From Niveibacterium sp. SC-1 (GTDB lineage Bacteria > Pseudomonadota > Gammaproteobacteria > Burkholderiales > Rhodocyclaceae), in assembly GCF_038235435.1 (NCBI RefSeq), contig NZ_CP151275.1, forward strand, positions 2,294,001 to 2,358,000: 64,000 nt of DNA, in the 5' to 3' direction. A model generated the notes under the pieces. It did no database searches. It saw only the letters and a program-made list of their open reading frames with translations, and was not told the DNA's origin. The translations under genes and the position numbers were made by a program. Position 1 is the first letter of the stretch. Each line of letters begins with the position of its first letter. Of the stretch, positions 53,467-62,520 are shown piece after piece.

Positions 53467-53521
53467 AGTCTAGGGAGGGCCCTTATGCCGGGGAACGATT
53501 CATTTCTTGGATCGATATGCC
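53467..53521 (-). promoter_or_regulatory. Promoter with sulfur-type activator motif, ssu leader
   Basis: Minus strand: GGCATA (53516-53521), 7 bases, AAGAAA (53503-53508), 2 bases, AATCGTTCC (53492-53500), running into a -35-like TTCCCC (53490-53495); then 17 bases and a -10-like TAGACT (53467-53472). It matches the site at 1626-1680 in every fixed position. The predicted start near 53460 leaves about 51 bases before the leader peptide. A second GGCATAAG lies inside the spacer at 53482-53489. Confidence 0.65.
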
Positions 53522-53579
53522 GGTGCGGGTTTTATGCTCAGCCTGCAAGTCCGCGCCCCGCACAAGGGCGTGGCAGCGC

Positions 53580-55043
53580 TCAGGAGCGCTTGAGCGCGAG
53601 ACGTACCAGGGTTGAGACGCCCTCGTCGATCAGCTCGGCGGGGATGGCCCCCAGCCCGAAGACAAGTCCGTTGGGCGCCGCTTCCTGCATGCAGAAACCC
53701 GCGATCGAGGCGACGCGCACGCCGCGGGCCGCAGCGGTCGTGACCAGCGCGCGGGCGTCCACGTCGTCGCGCAGGAGAGCGGTGGCATGCAGGCCGCCAC
53801 CGGAAGTCACGGGATGTAGCAGGCCCGCGCCGTGCCGCTCCAATGCATGCAGGAGGATCCGCCGACGTTGTGCGTACACCTTGCGCATGCGCCTCAGGTG
53901 GCGCGCGAGATGTCCTTGCGCGATGAAGGCAGCGAGCGCCTCCTGCGCGGATTCCGCGCAGTGCCAATCACTCATCTGCTTCGCGCTCGCGAGGGCGCTG
54001 ATGGCCCAGGGTGGCGCGATCACGTAGCCGAGGCGCAGCGTCGGGAGAAGGCTTTTCGAGAAGGTCCCCACATAGAACACCGACTGGCCACGGTCCAGGG
54101 TCTGCAGCGCATCCAGCGGGCGCGCCGCGTCGAGGAATTCGCTGTCGTAGTCGTCCTCGACAATCAGTGCCTCATGCTTCTGCGCGAAGGCCAGGAGCGC
54201 AAGCCGCCGGCGTGCGGAGAGCGCGGGCCCCATCGGGAACTGGTGGGTGGGTGTGACGCAGACAATGCGGGCCTCGGGCGGAATGTCTTCCACCACGAGC
54301 CCTTCGCGGTCCACCGCAATCGGCACGATGCGGGCGCCGGCCGCTGCGAAGACGCGCCGCAGCGGCGGATAGCCCGGCTCCTCCACCGCAACGACGGTCT
54401 TGCCCGGCTCGACAAAGAGTCGCGCGATGAGATCGAAAGCCTGCTGCGCGCCCGAGGTGACGATGAGCTCGGAGGCACTGCAGCTGACCGCGCGAATGAA
54501 GGACGCGTGCGCCGCGATCGCCTCGCGCAGGGACGGCTGGCCCTCCGGGACCAGGTAAGTCGCCGAGGCGCGCGCGGTTCGGCGCAAGGCCTGCGCGGAG
54601 AGGCTCCGCCAGAGCGATAACGGAAACTCGGAGCGGTCAGGCACGCCCACCGCAAAATCGAAGGCGAAGTTGTCCCTCGGTCCGAAGCGCAGTGCCTCCG
54701 GCAGATCGCGCCATGCGGGAGCCAGCCGTTCGCGTGCGTCGATCTGTGGCGCAGGCGATTCGGCGCGGCGGGTGGCGCGAACCGGTGCGACGTAAGTGCC
54801 GCCGCCATTGCGCGCGACGACATAGCCCTCGGCGAGCAGGCGCTCGTAGACCGCCACCACGCAGTTGCGCGACACACCGCATGCCTCGGCCAGCGTGCGC
54901 GAGCCGGGCAGACGCAGGTCCGCGGCCAGGCGGCCATCGGCGATCGCGGCCTGCAACTGCTGGTGCAAGACGTGCTGTCGCAGGCGCGAGCCCGCGGGCG
55001 GCAGGACGGGTGAGAAGGGGAGAACCGGTCCCGCAAAAGACAT
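53580..55043 (-). CDS. MocR-type regulator (GntR domain fused to PLP aminotransferase domain)
   Basis: A 487-residue MocR/PdxR-like protein. Residues 10-90: GntR winged helix (LRLPGSRTLAEACGVSRNCVVAVYERL). Residues 115-487: class I aminotransferase fold with the PLP-binding Lys in VGTFSKSLLPTLRLGY near residue 320 and DDYDSEF carrying the ring-nitrogen Asp. Such proteins use PLP or an amino acid adduct as signal. The ATG at 55043 has almost no leader; the longer reading to 55118 is less likely. It stands back to back with the haloalkane dehalogenase gene (125 bp) and may control it. Confidence 0.88.
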   Translation of the reverse strand: MSFAGPVLPFSPVLPPAGSRLRQHVLHQQLQAAIADGRLAADLRLPGSRTLAEACGVSRNCVVAVYERLLAEGYVVARNGGGTYVAPVRATRRAESPAPQIDARERLAPAWRDLPEALRFGPRDNFAFDFAVGVPDRSEFPLSLWRSLSAQALRRTARASATYLVPEGQPSLREAIAAHASFIRAVSCSASELIVTSGAQQAFDLIARLFVEPGKTVVAVEEPGYPPLRRVFAAAGARIVPIAVDREGLVVEDIPPEARIVCVTPTHQFPMGPALSARRRLALLAFAQKHEALIVEDDYDSEFLDAARPLDALQTLDRGQSVFYVGTFSKSLLPTLRLGYVIAPPWAISALASAKQMSDWHCAESAQEALAAFIAQGHLARHLRRMRKVYAQRRRILLHALERHGAGLLHPVTSGGGLHATALLRDDVDARALVTTAAARGVRVASIAGFCMQEAAPNGLVFGLGAIPAELIDEGVSTLVRLALKRS

Positions 55044-55168
55044 TGGAGGTGGCCCTGTTGGCGGTCCGGTGGGAATCCTATTGTGGTCGCGAACCGGCCA
55101 CAAGCCGGTGCACCGCACGCCGCTCCGGCGCTTGCGGACGGGACCGCCCAGTCACCCAGGAGCCAGCC

Positions 55169-56056
55169 ATGAACGCAGCCATGAAGTCCGGAATATCGAG
55201 CCAGGACACCCATCCCCGCCGCAGCCTTCCCGTGCTCGACAGCACGATCCGTTTCGTCGACGTCGGGCGGGGCTCGCCGATTGTCTTCCTGCACGGGAAT
55301 CCGACTTCGTCCTACCTGTGGCGCAACATCATTCCCCACGTCGCGGACCTCGGCCGCTGCCTTGCGCCGGATCTGATCGGCTTCGGCGAATCGGGCAAGG
55401 CGGGCGAGCGTGCCCTGCGATTTGCCGACCACCAACGCTACCTGGACGCCTGGTTCGATGCCCTGGAACTGCGGGACGTCGTGCTCGTGTTGCACGACTG
55501 GGGTTCCGCGCTGGGTTTCAGCTGGGCACGGCGTCACCCGGACAGGGTGCGCGCGCTGGCCTATATGGAGGCGCTGGTGCAGCCACGCAGGTGGGAGGAC
55601 TTTCCCGAGGCGCGGGCGTCGATCTTCCGCGCGCTGCGTGGCGAGCAGGGCGAACGCCTGGTGCGGGAGGAGAATTTCTTCGTGGAGACCGTGCTTCCCC
55701 GCAGCGTCCTGCGTCCGCTGGAGGAGGCCGAGATGGAGGCCTACCGTCGCCCCTTCCGGCTGGCGGCCGATCGCTTGCCCACGCTGGAGTTCGCGCGGGA
55801 GTTACCTATCGAGGGGACACCCGCGGACGTGGCGCGCGAAGTCGAGGCGTACGGCCAGTGGCTGGCGAGCTCCAGCCTGCCCAAGCTTTTCATCGCCGCG
55901 GAGCCCGGAGCCTTGCTGACTGGGGGTGCTCGCGCCTTCTGCCGCACCTGGCCCAGGCAGACCGAAGTCAGCGTGCCGGGAATCCACTACCTGCAGGAGG
56001 ATTCGCCGCAGCAGATCGGTGCGGCCTTGCGGCAGTTCTGTCTGGCGCTGGCGTAG
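55169..56056 (+). CDS. Haloalkane dehalogenase (HLD-II, DhaA/LinB-like)
   Basis: A 295-residue alpha/beta hydrolase that would hydrolyse carbon-halogen bonds. Halide-stabilising Asn is in FLHGNPTSSYLWRN near residue 40 and the Trp in VLHDWGSALGF; the Asp before that Trp is the nucleophile (about residue 110). The catalytic Glu of subfamily II lies in YMEALVQP and the His in GIHYLQEDSP. The complete set argues for a true dehalogenase. AGGAG precedes the ATG at 55169. Divergent from a MocR regulator. Confidence 0.88.
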   Translation: MNAAMKSGISSQDTHPRRSLPVLDSTIRFVDVGRGSPIVFLHGNPTSSYLWRNIIPHVADLGRCLAPDLIGFGESGKAGERALRFADHQRYLDAWFDALELRDVVLVLHDWGSALGFSWARRHPDRVRALAYMEALVQPRRWEDFPEARASIFRALRGEQGERLVREENFFVETVLPRSVLRPLEEAEMEAYRRPFRLAADRLPTLEFARELPIEGTPADVAREVEAYGQWLASSSLPKLFIAAEPGALLTGGARAFCRTWPRQTEVSVPGIHYLQEDSPQQIGAALRQFCLALA

Positions 56057-56264
56057 CGCGGACTGGACCGGTGGTTCGACTGAATGGGTCGGGCAGGGCG
56101 CTCGTATCGGCCATTCCACCGGAGGGCACGTCATCCGCGCCAAGCGCCGCGCATTTGTGCCGCGGTTGAGGGGGTGTGTCGGAATCCGCCTACAGCAATC
56201 CATCGCGACGCTCGCTACGCTTGCCGGGTGCCCCCCAACCCGCAGCGTCCCGACTCAATCCGCG

Positions 56265-58148
56265 ATGGAAAAGCATGATCCGGCAAGCCACACGGCGAGG
56301 CTTCTTCGACTCCTCGTCGAACAGACGCGCGACTACGCGCTGTTCGTGCTCGATCCCACCGGGCGGATCGTGAGCTGGAACGTGGGGGCGCAGCAGATCA
56401 AGGGCTACCGACGCGAAGAGATCATCGGGGAGCATTTCTCGCGCTTCTATTTGCCCGCTGCCGTGGAATCCGGATGGCCGGACTACGAGCTGCGCATGGC
56501 CACGCGCGAGGGGCGTTTCGAGGACGAGGGCTGGCGGGTGCGCAAGGATGGGTCGCGCTTCTGGGCCAGCGTCGTGATCACCGCGCTGCGCGACGAGGAC
56601 GGAACACTGCTCGGGTTTTCCAAGATCACCCGCGACCTGAGCGAGCGCAAGCAGCACGAGGAAGCCCTGCGCCTGAGCGAGGAGCGCTTCCGGCTGCTGG
56701 TCGACGGCGTGGTCGACTACGCCATCTACATGCTCGATCCGGAAGGCATGGTGAGCAGCTGGAACGTCGGCGCCGAGCGGATCGAGGGCTACCTCCGGGA
56801 TGAAGTGCTTGGCACCCATTTCTCGCGCTTCTACACGCCCGAAGACATCGAGAAGAGCAAGCCCTGGAACGAACTGACCGTCGCGCGACGCGAAGGGCGC
56901 ACGGAGGACGAAGGTTGGCGCGTGCGCAAGGACGGGTCGCGATTCTGGGCGCGGGTCGTGATCAGCGCCCTGCGTGATGCCGAAGGCCATTTGCGGGGGT
57001 TTGCCAAGGTGACGCAGGACCTTTCGGAGCGCAGGCATATCCAGGACCTGGAGCAGGCGGCCCGTAACGTGCAGGAGTTCATCGCCACCCTTGCGCACGA
57101 GCTGCGCAATCCGCTCGCGCCCATCCGCTCCGCGATGCAGACCCTGGCGCGGATCGAGGTGGCCGAGCCGACCGTGAGCGCGCTGCACGAGGTGATCGAC
57201 CGCCAGAGTGCGCACCTCGCGCGCATCGTGGACGACATGATCGATACCACCCGCATCAGCCGGGGCGCGATCGATATCGTGCGGGTGCCGGTGGAGGTGC
57301 ACGACGTACTTCGCGCCTCGATCGAGGTCGTGGAGGCGCAGATCGAAGCCGCGCGGCACCGGCTGGAGGTGCGCTGCGAAGGCCGGATCTGTGTGGAGGG
57401 AGACCAGGGCCGACTCACGCAGCTGGTAACCAATCTGCTGACCAACGCGGTGCGCTACACCCAGCAAGGCGGCCAGATCGCGCTGGAGGCGCGGGTCGAC
57501 GGCAACGATGCGGTGATCTCGGTTCGCGACAACGGGCGGGGTATCGATGCCGAGTACATCGAGCGGATCTTCAACATGTTCGTGCAGGGACGTCCGGCAC
57601 TCGAAAGAGTGGGGGCGGGCATGGGCGTCGGGCTCGCGCTGTCGCGTCGCATCGCGGAGCTTCATGGCGGCACCCTCTTGGCGCACAGCGAGGGCGCGGG
57701 CAAGGGGGCGTGCTTCGAACTGCGCTTGCCGCTGTCTGCGGGCGATCCGCCGGTCCGGCCCAAGGCGGCCTCGCGCGAGGCCGTCGCGTCACAGGCTTAT
57801 CGTGTGCTCGTCGTGGATGACAACGTGGACGCGGCGGAGAGCATGGCCCTGTTGCTCGACGAACTGGGCAACCAGACTGAGGTAGCTCATGACGGCCCTG
57901 CCGCGCTCGCCGCCTGCGGACGCTTCTCGCCCGACACCGTGCTGCTCGACATCGGCCTGCCCGGCATGGATGGCTATGAGGTGGCGCGTTGCCTGCGCGA
58001 GTTGCAACCGGACTTGCGCATCATCGCGCTGACCGGATGGGGACAGGCCGCCGATCGGGCCCGCACCCAGGCGGCGGGCTTCGACCTGCATCTGCTCAAG
58101 CCGGTGGAACTGGAACCGCTGGTCGCCGCCATCCGCGGCGGACGCTGA
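56265..58148 (+). CDS. Hybrid sensor histidine kinase with two PAS domains and a receiver
   Basis: A 627-residue cytosolic sensor. PAS 1 (about 15-125) and PAS 2 (about 145-255) are near copies of each other (YALFVLDPTGRIVSWNVGA and YAIYMLDPEGMVSSWNVGA), pointing to internal duplication. The dimerisation helix has the phospho-acceptor His in LAHELRNPLAPIRS near residue 285. The ATPase has NLLTNAVRYT and DNGRGID. A receiver domain closes the protein (VLVVDDNVDAAE, phospho-Asp in VLLDIGLPGMDG near 560, Lys in LLKPVE). No membrane segment. Signal and output are unknown. Confidence 0.92.
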   Translation: MEKHDPASHTARLLRLLVEQTRDYALFVLDPTGRIVSWNVGAQQIKGYRREEIIGEHFSRFYLPAAVESGWPDYELRMATREGRFEDEGWRVRKDGSRFWASVVITALRDEDGTLLGFSKITRDLSERKQHEEALRLSEERFRLLVDGVVDYAIYMLDPEGMVSSWNVGAERIEGYLRDEVLGTHFSRFYTPEDIEKSKPWNELTVARREGRTEDEGWRVRKDGSRFWARVVISALRDAEGHLRGFAKVTQDLSERRHIQDLEQAARNVQEFIATLAHELRNPLAPIRSAMQTLARIEVAEPTVSALHEVIDRQSAHLARIVDDMIDTTRISRGAIDIVRVPVEVHDVLRASIEVVEAQIEAARHRLEVRCEGRICVEGDQGRLTQLVTNLLTNAVRYTQQGGQIALEARVDGNDAVISVRDNGRGIDAEYIERIFNMFVQGRPALERVGAGMGVGLALSRRIAELHGGTLLAHSEGAGKGACFELRLPLSAGDPPVRPKAASREAVASQAYRVLVVDDNVDAAESMALLLDELGNQTEVAHDGPAALAACGRFSPDTVLLDIGLPGMDGYEVARCLRELQPDLRIIALTGWGQAADRARTQAAGFDLHLLKPVELEPLVAAIRGGR

Positions 58149-58297
58149 AGCCCGCCGCGTTGCGCCTGCCGCAGCGCGCCTCGCCGCAGCATGGCGCGGT
58201 CTGGGCGCTTGGACGACAATGCGGCGACCGCGACCCGCGCGCATCCGGGGCGCGACCCATCTGCATCATTCCTGCTGGCATTTCCTTCGGAGCGAAG

Positions 58298-58759
58298 ATG
58301 AGAAAGCTTTGGGTCCTGGCGCCCGTCATGCTCGGCGCCTGTGTGAGTCTCAATCCGGCGACACAGACGCAAGCCGCCCCCACGATCAATGCCTACAAGT
58401 TCGTGGTGATTCCGGACACCGGCGTGGTTACCTCCGCGCTCACGGCGAGCCAGCCTGGCGGCCTCAAGGAAGTGGAGCCCGGAACCTTCATCGCGGAAGC
58501 GCTGGCGAAGAAAGGCATCACCGAGGTCCCACGCGTTGAACCAGCGCAGGCCGCGCAGACCCTGCTGGTGAAATACGACCGGCTGGGCTCGCGGAGCATG
58601 GCGATGGGCTGGCGGGGCTATGCGCAAGAGATCTCCATCGATCTCGTCGATGCCAAGACCTCGCGGTCGGTCTACACCTGCAAGGCCGAGGGCTGGGGCC
58701 AGACGGCCATCGACGACATCAAGGTCGCGGTGGGGCGTTGCCTCGAAGGCCTGCGCTGA
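58298..58759 (+). CDS. Lipoprotein, DUF4136-like
   Basis: A 153-residue small lipoprotein. The signal peptide ends in the lipobox MLGAC (Cys near 15). The mature part has the alternating beta pattern of DUF4136-type proteins (TLLVKYDRLGSR, ISIDLVDAKTSRSVYTCKAEGWGQ, then a short helix AIDDIKVAVGRCLEGL). The family match is by pattern only. GGAG stands 5 bases before the ATG at 58298. Function unknown. Confidence 0.6.
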   Translation: MRKLWVLAPVMLGACVSLNPATQTQAAPTINAYKFVVIPDTGVVTSALTASQPGGLKEVEPGTFIAEALAKKGITEVPRVEPAQAAQTLLVKYDRLGSRSMAMGWRGYAQEISIDLVDAKTSRSVYTCKAEGWGQTAIDDIKVAVGRCLEGLR

Positions 58760-58903
58760 GAGGCCAGCGCCGACAGGCCAGCGCTGACAAGCAGGCGTCA
58801 AGCCCTTGCCGTTGCCCACGGTCAGACAGCCGCGGCAACGATCCCGATGCAAGGGATCCAGGTGCGCGCAAGAAGAGGGCGAAGGCTCGGTTAGCATCGG
58901 CCC

Positions 58904-60157
58904 ATGCGCACTCGAACACCGGCCGGCTCCGGCCCTTCCTCCGGTCCTTCCTCGGGTATCAGACCCGGTCTTGACCCGGGCGCCTCGGTCCTGATCGCCG
59001 TGCTTGCCGCGGCCGTGGCCTTGACCGTGGTCCACGGCCTCGGTCGCTTCGCCTACACGCCGCTCCTGCCCTTGCTCGTCAAGGACGGCTTTTTCAGCCT
59101 GCCGGATGCGGCTTCCGTCGCGACCTGGAACTACGTCGGCTACCTGCTCGGTGCGATGCTCGCGATCCGCCTGCACTCGCCACTGCAGGTGCGCCGTGCC
59201 CTGCCCGTGGCGCTGGCCGTCAATGCCTTGTGCACGCTGGCGCAGGCGCTGAGTGCGGATGCCGGGCTCTTCACCGTGCTGCGCCTGATCAACGGGGTCG
59301 CCAACGGTGTGGTGTTCGTGCAGGCGCCCGCACTGGTGCTCGAGTGGCTCGCCGTGCGCGGGCTCGCACGCCTCTCGGGTCTGATCTATCTCGGCGTGGG
59401 CTGTGGCCTGCTGCTTTCCAGCGGCCTCGCGGCTGCGAGCGCCGAGCTGCTCCACGGCGCGCAACGCTGGTGGCCAATGGCGCTCGCGGCCTTGCCCCTG
59501 GCGGGCTGGAGTGCCTGGCGCCTGCTTGCGCTGGAGACGCCCGCGGCGCCGGCGCACGGGGCGAGTGCCTCGGCCTCCCACGCGCGGCTGCTGGATCGCG
59601 CGAGCCTGCCGCTCTTCCTCGCGTACGCCGGCGCGGGCCTGGGCTACATCCTGCCGACGACCTTCCTGCCGGTGGTCGCGCGTGAGCAGTTGCCCGAAGC
59701 CCACTGGCTACGCAGCGGTGCCTGGATCGTGTTGGCCTTGGGTTCCCTCGTCGCGGCCTGGCTGTGGAACCGGTTGGGCAGCCGCTTCGGCGACCGCAAT
59801 GCGCTGCTCGTCAACTACGCTGTCCAGGGACTGGGCGTCGCCGCGCCGCTGCTGTGGCCGGGTGTCGGCGGTGTGCTCGCCTGCGCGGTACTGGTTGGCT
59901 CGACCTACCTTGGCACCGTGCTGTTGACCCAGCGCCATGCCCGCACGCTGCAGCCCCATCAGGGGGCGCGGTTCTCCGCGGCATTGATCGCACTCTACGG
60001 CGCCGCGCAGCTTGTCGGTCCCTGGCTGGCGAAACTCTGGCTGGCGCGCGGTGGCAGCATGACTGACACCTACTGGCTGGGCGTGGGCGCCTTGCTCTGG
60101 GGCGTCGCCTGGACGCTCGTCACACCTTCCCGTTCTCACGGAGGATCGCCGCCATGA
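58904..60157 (+). CDS. YbfB/YjiJ-family MFS transporter
   Basis: A 417-residue carrier with twelve predicted membrane helices. The first helix region has ALTVVHGLGRFAYTPLLPLL, characteristic of the YbfB/YjiJ (MFS_4) group, and the second half repeats the fold (YILPTTFLPVVAREQL). A Pro/Ser/Gly-rich N-terminal tail of about 25 residues is unusual; a later start is possible. Substrate unknown. The stop overlaps the next gene as ATGA. Confidence 0.85.
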   Translation: MRTRTPAGSGPSSGPSSGIRPGLDPGASVLIAVLAAAVALTVVHGLGRFAYTPLLPLLVKDGFFSLPDAASVATWNYVGYLLGAMLAIRLHSPLQVRRALPVALAVNALCTLAQALSADAGLFTVLRLINGVANGVVFVQAPALVLEWLAVRGLARLSGLIYLGVGCGLLLSSGLAAASAELLHGAQRWWPMALAALPLAGWSAWRLLALETPAAPAHGASASASHARLLDRASLPLFLAYAGAGLGYILPTTFLPVVAREQLPEAHWLRSGAWIVLALGSLVAAWLWNRLGSRFGDRNALLVNYAVQGLGVAAPLLWPGVGGVLACAVLVGSTYLGTVLLTQRHARTLQPHQGARFSAALIALYGAAQLVGPWLAKLWLARGGSMTDTYWLGVGALLWGVAWTLVTPSRSHGGSPP

Positions 60158-60546
60158 ATCTCTCCACCCTCGAACTCAAGACCTTCGTGCCGGCGCGGGA
60201 CTTCGAACTGTCCAAGGCGTTCTACCTCGCGCTCGGCTTCGCGCTGGAGTGGGCGGGGCCGGACCTGGCCTACTTCGGGCACGGGCCGTCGCGCTTCCTG
60301 CTCCAGCGCTTCTTCGTCGAGGCGCATGCGCACAACTTCGTGATGCACCTGCTGGTCGAGAATGCCGACGACTGGCATCGGCATCTCGTCGCCCAAGGCC
60401 TCGCAGCGCGTTTCGAGGTCGCGCTCGGGGAGCCGGAAGACCGGCCCTGGGGATTGCGCGACTTCACCCTCCATGACCCAAGCGGAGTGCTCTGGCGCAT
60501 TGGCCACGACATCTCCGGCCGTGTGGCACCCGCGTTCGTTGAGTGA
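60154..60546 (+). CDS. VOC-superfamily (glyoxalase-fold) protein
   Basis: A 130-residue single VOC module: LELKTFVPARDFELSKAFYLALGF, HAHNFVMHLLVENADDWHRHL and the closing RDFTLHDPSGVLWRIGHDI. Proteins of this size bind a small hydrophobic or drug-like ligand or act as glyoxalase-type enzymes. Translationally coupled to the MFS carrier (ATGA overlap), so it may deal with the same compound. No further assignment is justified. Confidence 0.82.
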   Translation: MNLSTLELKTFVPARDFELSKAFYLALGFALEWAGPDLAYFGHGPSRFLLQRFFVEAHAHNFVMHLLVENADDWHRHLVAQGLAARFEVALGEPEDRPWGLRDFTLHDPSGVLWRIGHDISGRVAPAFVE

Positions 60547-60558
60547 GCGAGGGGCGCG

Positions 60559-61398
60559 TCAGTTGTTCCAGGCACCCGCGAGCGCGGCCTCGCGTGCATA
60601 CAGCGCAAAGTCGCGCGGCGGTCGGCCAAGCGCTTCTTGCACGCCGTCGCGCACTGGCGTGTTGCGGCCGTCCAGCACGGTGCGGAAAAGGTAGTCGAGC
60701 AGCCACACGTAGTCCGGTGGCACGCCGTCCTGCTCCACGCCGCGCAGGAAGTCGGCATGGGCGACCTGCACGTAGCGCATCTCGCGGCCGCTCGCCGCGG
60801 CGATCTCGCCAACGGCCTGCGCGAAAGTGAGCGCCCGGGGGCCAGTGAGTTCGTAGATGCGACTGCCGTGATGGTCTTCGGTCAGGGCGGCGAAGGCGGC
60901 GTCGGCAATGTCGTCCGCATCGACGAAGGGCTCCGGCACCCCGCCCGCAGGCAGGATCAACTCACCGGCTGCGAGCGCCGGCTGCATGTAACCCTCGCTG
61001 AAGTTCTGGCTGAACCAGCTGGCGCGCAGGATGGTCCATTCGAAGCCCGCGTCCTGGACTACCGCCTCGGCCCGTTGCGCCTCCTCTTCGCCACGCCCGG
61101 ACAAAAGGACGACGCGACGCAGGCCGGTGCCGCGGGCGAGCGCGAGGAGCGCGCGTACCTGCGCCACGGCTCCGGGCAGCGCGAGGTCGGGCGCGTAGCA
61201 GAGGTAGAGCTGCGTGGCGCCGTCCAGCACGGCGGGCCAGGTGCTGCGATCCTCCCAGGAAAACGGCGTGGCCGCGGTGCGCGAGCCTTCGCGCACCGCC
61301 AGGCCGGCGGCGCGCAGGCGGTGGGTGAGGCGTCGTCCGGTCTTGCCGGTGGCGCCGAGGACGAGGGTGGTCGTGGTGTCGATGGTTGGGGCGTTCAT
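60559..61398 (-). CDS. NmrA-type NAD(P)-binding oxidoreductase
   Basis: A 279-residue atypical SDR: VLGATGKTGRRLTHRL at the start, RRVVLLSGRGEEEAQ, TILRASWFSQNFSEGY and EPFVDADDIADAAF, as in NmrA/QOR2-like quinone or redox-sensing proteins. It lacks the Tyr-x3-Lys catalytic pair. AAGGAG precedes the ATG at 61398. Divergent from an AraC-type regulator (150 bp apart), which probably controls it. Confidence 0.87.
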   Translation of the reverse strand: MNAPTIDTTTTLVLGATGKTGRRLTHRLRAAGLAVREGSRTAATPFSWEDRSTWPAVLDGATQLYLCYAPDLALPGAVAQVRALLALARGTGLRRVVLLSGRGEEEAQRAEAVVQDAGFEWTILRASWFSQNFSEGYMQPALAAGELILPAGGVPEPFVDADDIADAAFAALTEDHHGSRIYELTGPRALTFAQAVGEIAAASGREMRYVQVAHADFLRGVEQDGVPPDYVWLLDYLFRTVLDGRNTPVRDGVQEALGRPPRDFALYAREAALAGAWNN

Positions 61399-61548
61399 GT
61401 TGGCTCCTTGGTGCAGAGGCGCGAGGGGTTCGCGGTAGAGCCAGTGTCCGCGGCGGGCCTGGGGGCGCTCAATGACTGTCCATCCGCAAGTCATGCCCGA
61501 TCGTCCGGGGCGTGGACCTGAGGCCGCGGGAGGGGCGACACTGGAGGC

Positions 61549-62520
61549 ATGGAAATCGGACCCGCCATGCTTCCCTTCGACCCCCTCGGTGATGCGCTGC
61601 AGTTCCTGCGCATGCGTGGCGTGTTCTATTGCTACTCGGAGGTGAGCACGCCCTGGGCGATCGAGATGCCCGCGATGGCCGACGCGCTGATGTTCCATTT
61701 CGTCGCGCAGGGCAGTTGCAAGCTGCAGCTGGGCTCGACGCCCGCGCGCGAGCTCTCGGAGGGTGCGTTCGTGCTGGTGCCGCAAGGGCGTGCGCATCTG
61801 ATGTTCGACGGGGCCGCGGCGCCGGCGGTCGCGCTCTTCGACCTGGAGCGCGAATTGGTTGCCGACCGCTACGAGCGCCTGCGCCACGGCGGCGGTGGGG
61901 CGAAGACGGTCGTCATCTGCGGTGCGGTGCACTTCGACGATGCTGCTGCACAGGCGGTGCTCGCGCTCTTGCCGCCCGCGCTCTTCATCGATGCGGCGCG
62001 CTCACGCCATGCCGGCTGGGTGCGCGACACCCTGCGGCTGATGGCTGAGGAACTGGGCGAGCAGCGCGCAGGCAGCGAAGCGGTCGCGACACGCCTGGCG
62101 GACATCCTGGTGATCCAGGCGATCCGTGACTGGATGGAAGGCGAGCCCGCGGGGCAGGGTGGATGGCTTGCGGCCCTGAACGACCGGCAGATCGGCCGCG
62201 CCATCGCCGGCATCCATCGCGACCCTTCGCACGCCTGGACGCTGGAGTCGCTCGCCGCGCTCGCCGCAATGTCGCGCACGGCCTTTGCCGAGCGCTTCAA
62301 CAGCCTGGTGGGTGTGCCGCCGATGCGCTATCTGGCGCAGTGGCGCATGCAGACCGCAACCCGCCTGCTGCGCGAGACGGACGATCCGCTGGCCCGGATC
62401 GCGATGCAGGTCGGCTACGAATCGGAAGCCGCCTTCAGCCGCGCCTTCAAGCGCGAGTTCGGGCATGCGCCCGGCGCCGCGCGGCGAGGATCGCGACAGC
62501 CAGAAGAGCCGCTGGCCTAA
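61549..62520 (+). CDS. AraC-family regulator with cupin-type sensing domain
   Basis: A 323-residue regulator. The N-terminal cupin (about 15-190, AraC_binding_2/cupin_6 type) has PWAIEMPAMADALMFHFVAQG; the C-terminal double HTH (about 210-310) has WTLESLAALAAMSRTAFAERF and IAMQVGYESEAAFSRAFKREFG. The start may also be the ATG at 61567. Its target is most likely the adjacent oxidoreductase gene. Its TAA overlaps the stop of the convergent next gene. Confidence 0.88.
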   Translation: MEIGPAMLPFDPLGDALQFLRMRGVFYCYSEVSTPWAIEMPAMADALMFHFVAQGSCKLQLGSTPARELSEGAFVLVPQGRAHLMFDGAAAPAVALFDLERELVADRYERLRHGGGGAKTVVICGAVHFDDAAAQAVLALLPPALFIDAARSRHAGWVRDTLRLMAEELGEQRAGSEAVATRLADILVIQAIRDWMEGEPAGQGGWLAALNDRQIGRAIAGIHRDPSHAWTLESLAALAAMSRTAFAERFNSLVGVPPMRYLAQWRMQTATRLLRETDDPLARIAMQVGYESEAAFSRAFKREFGHAPGAARRGSRQPEEPLA

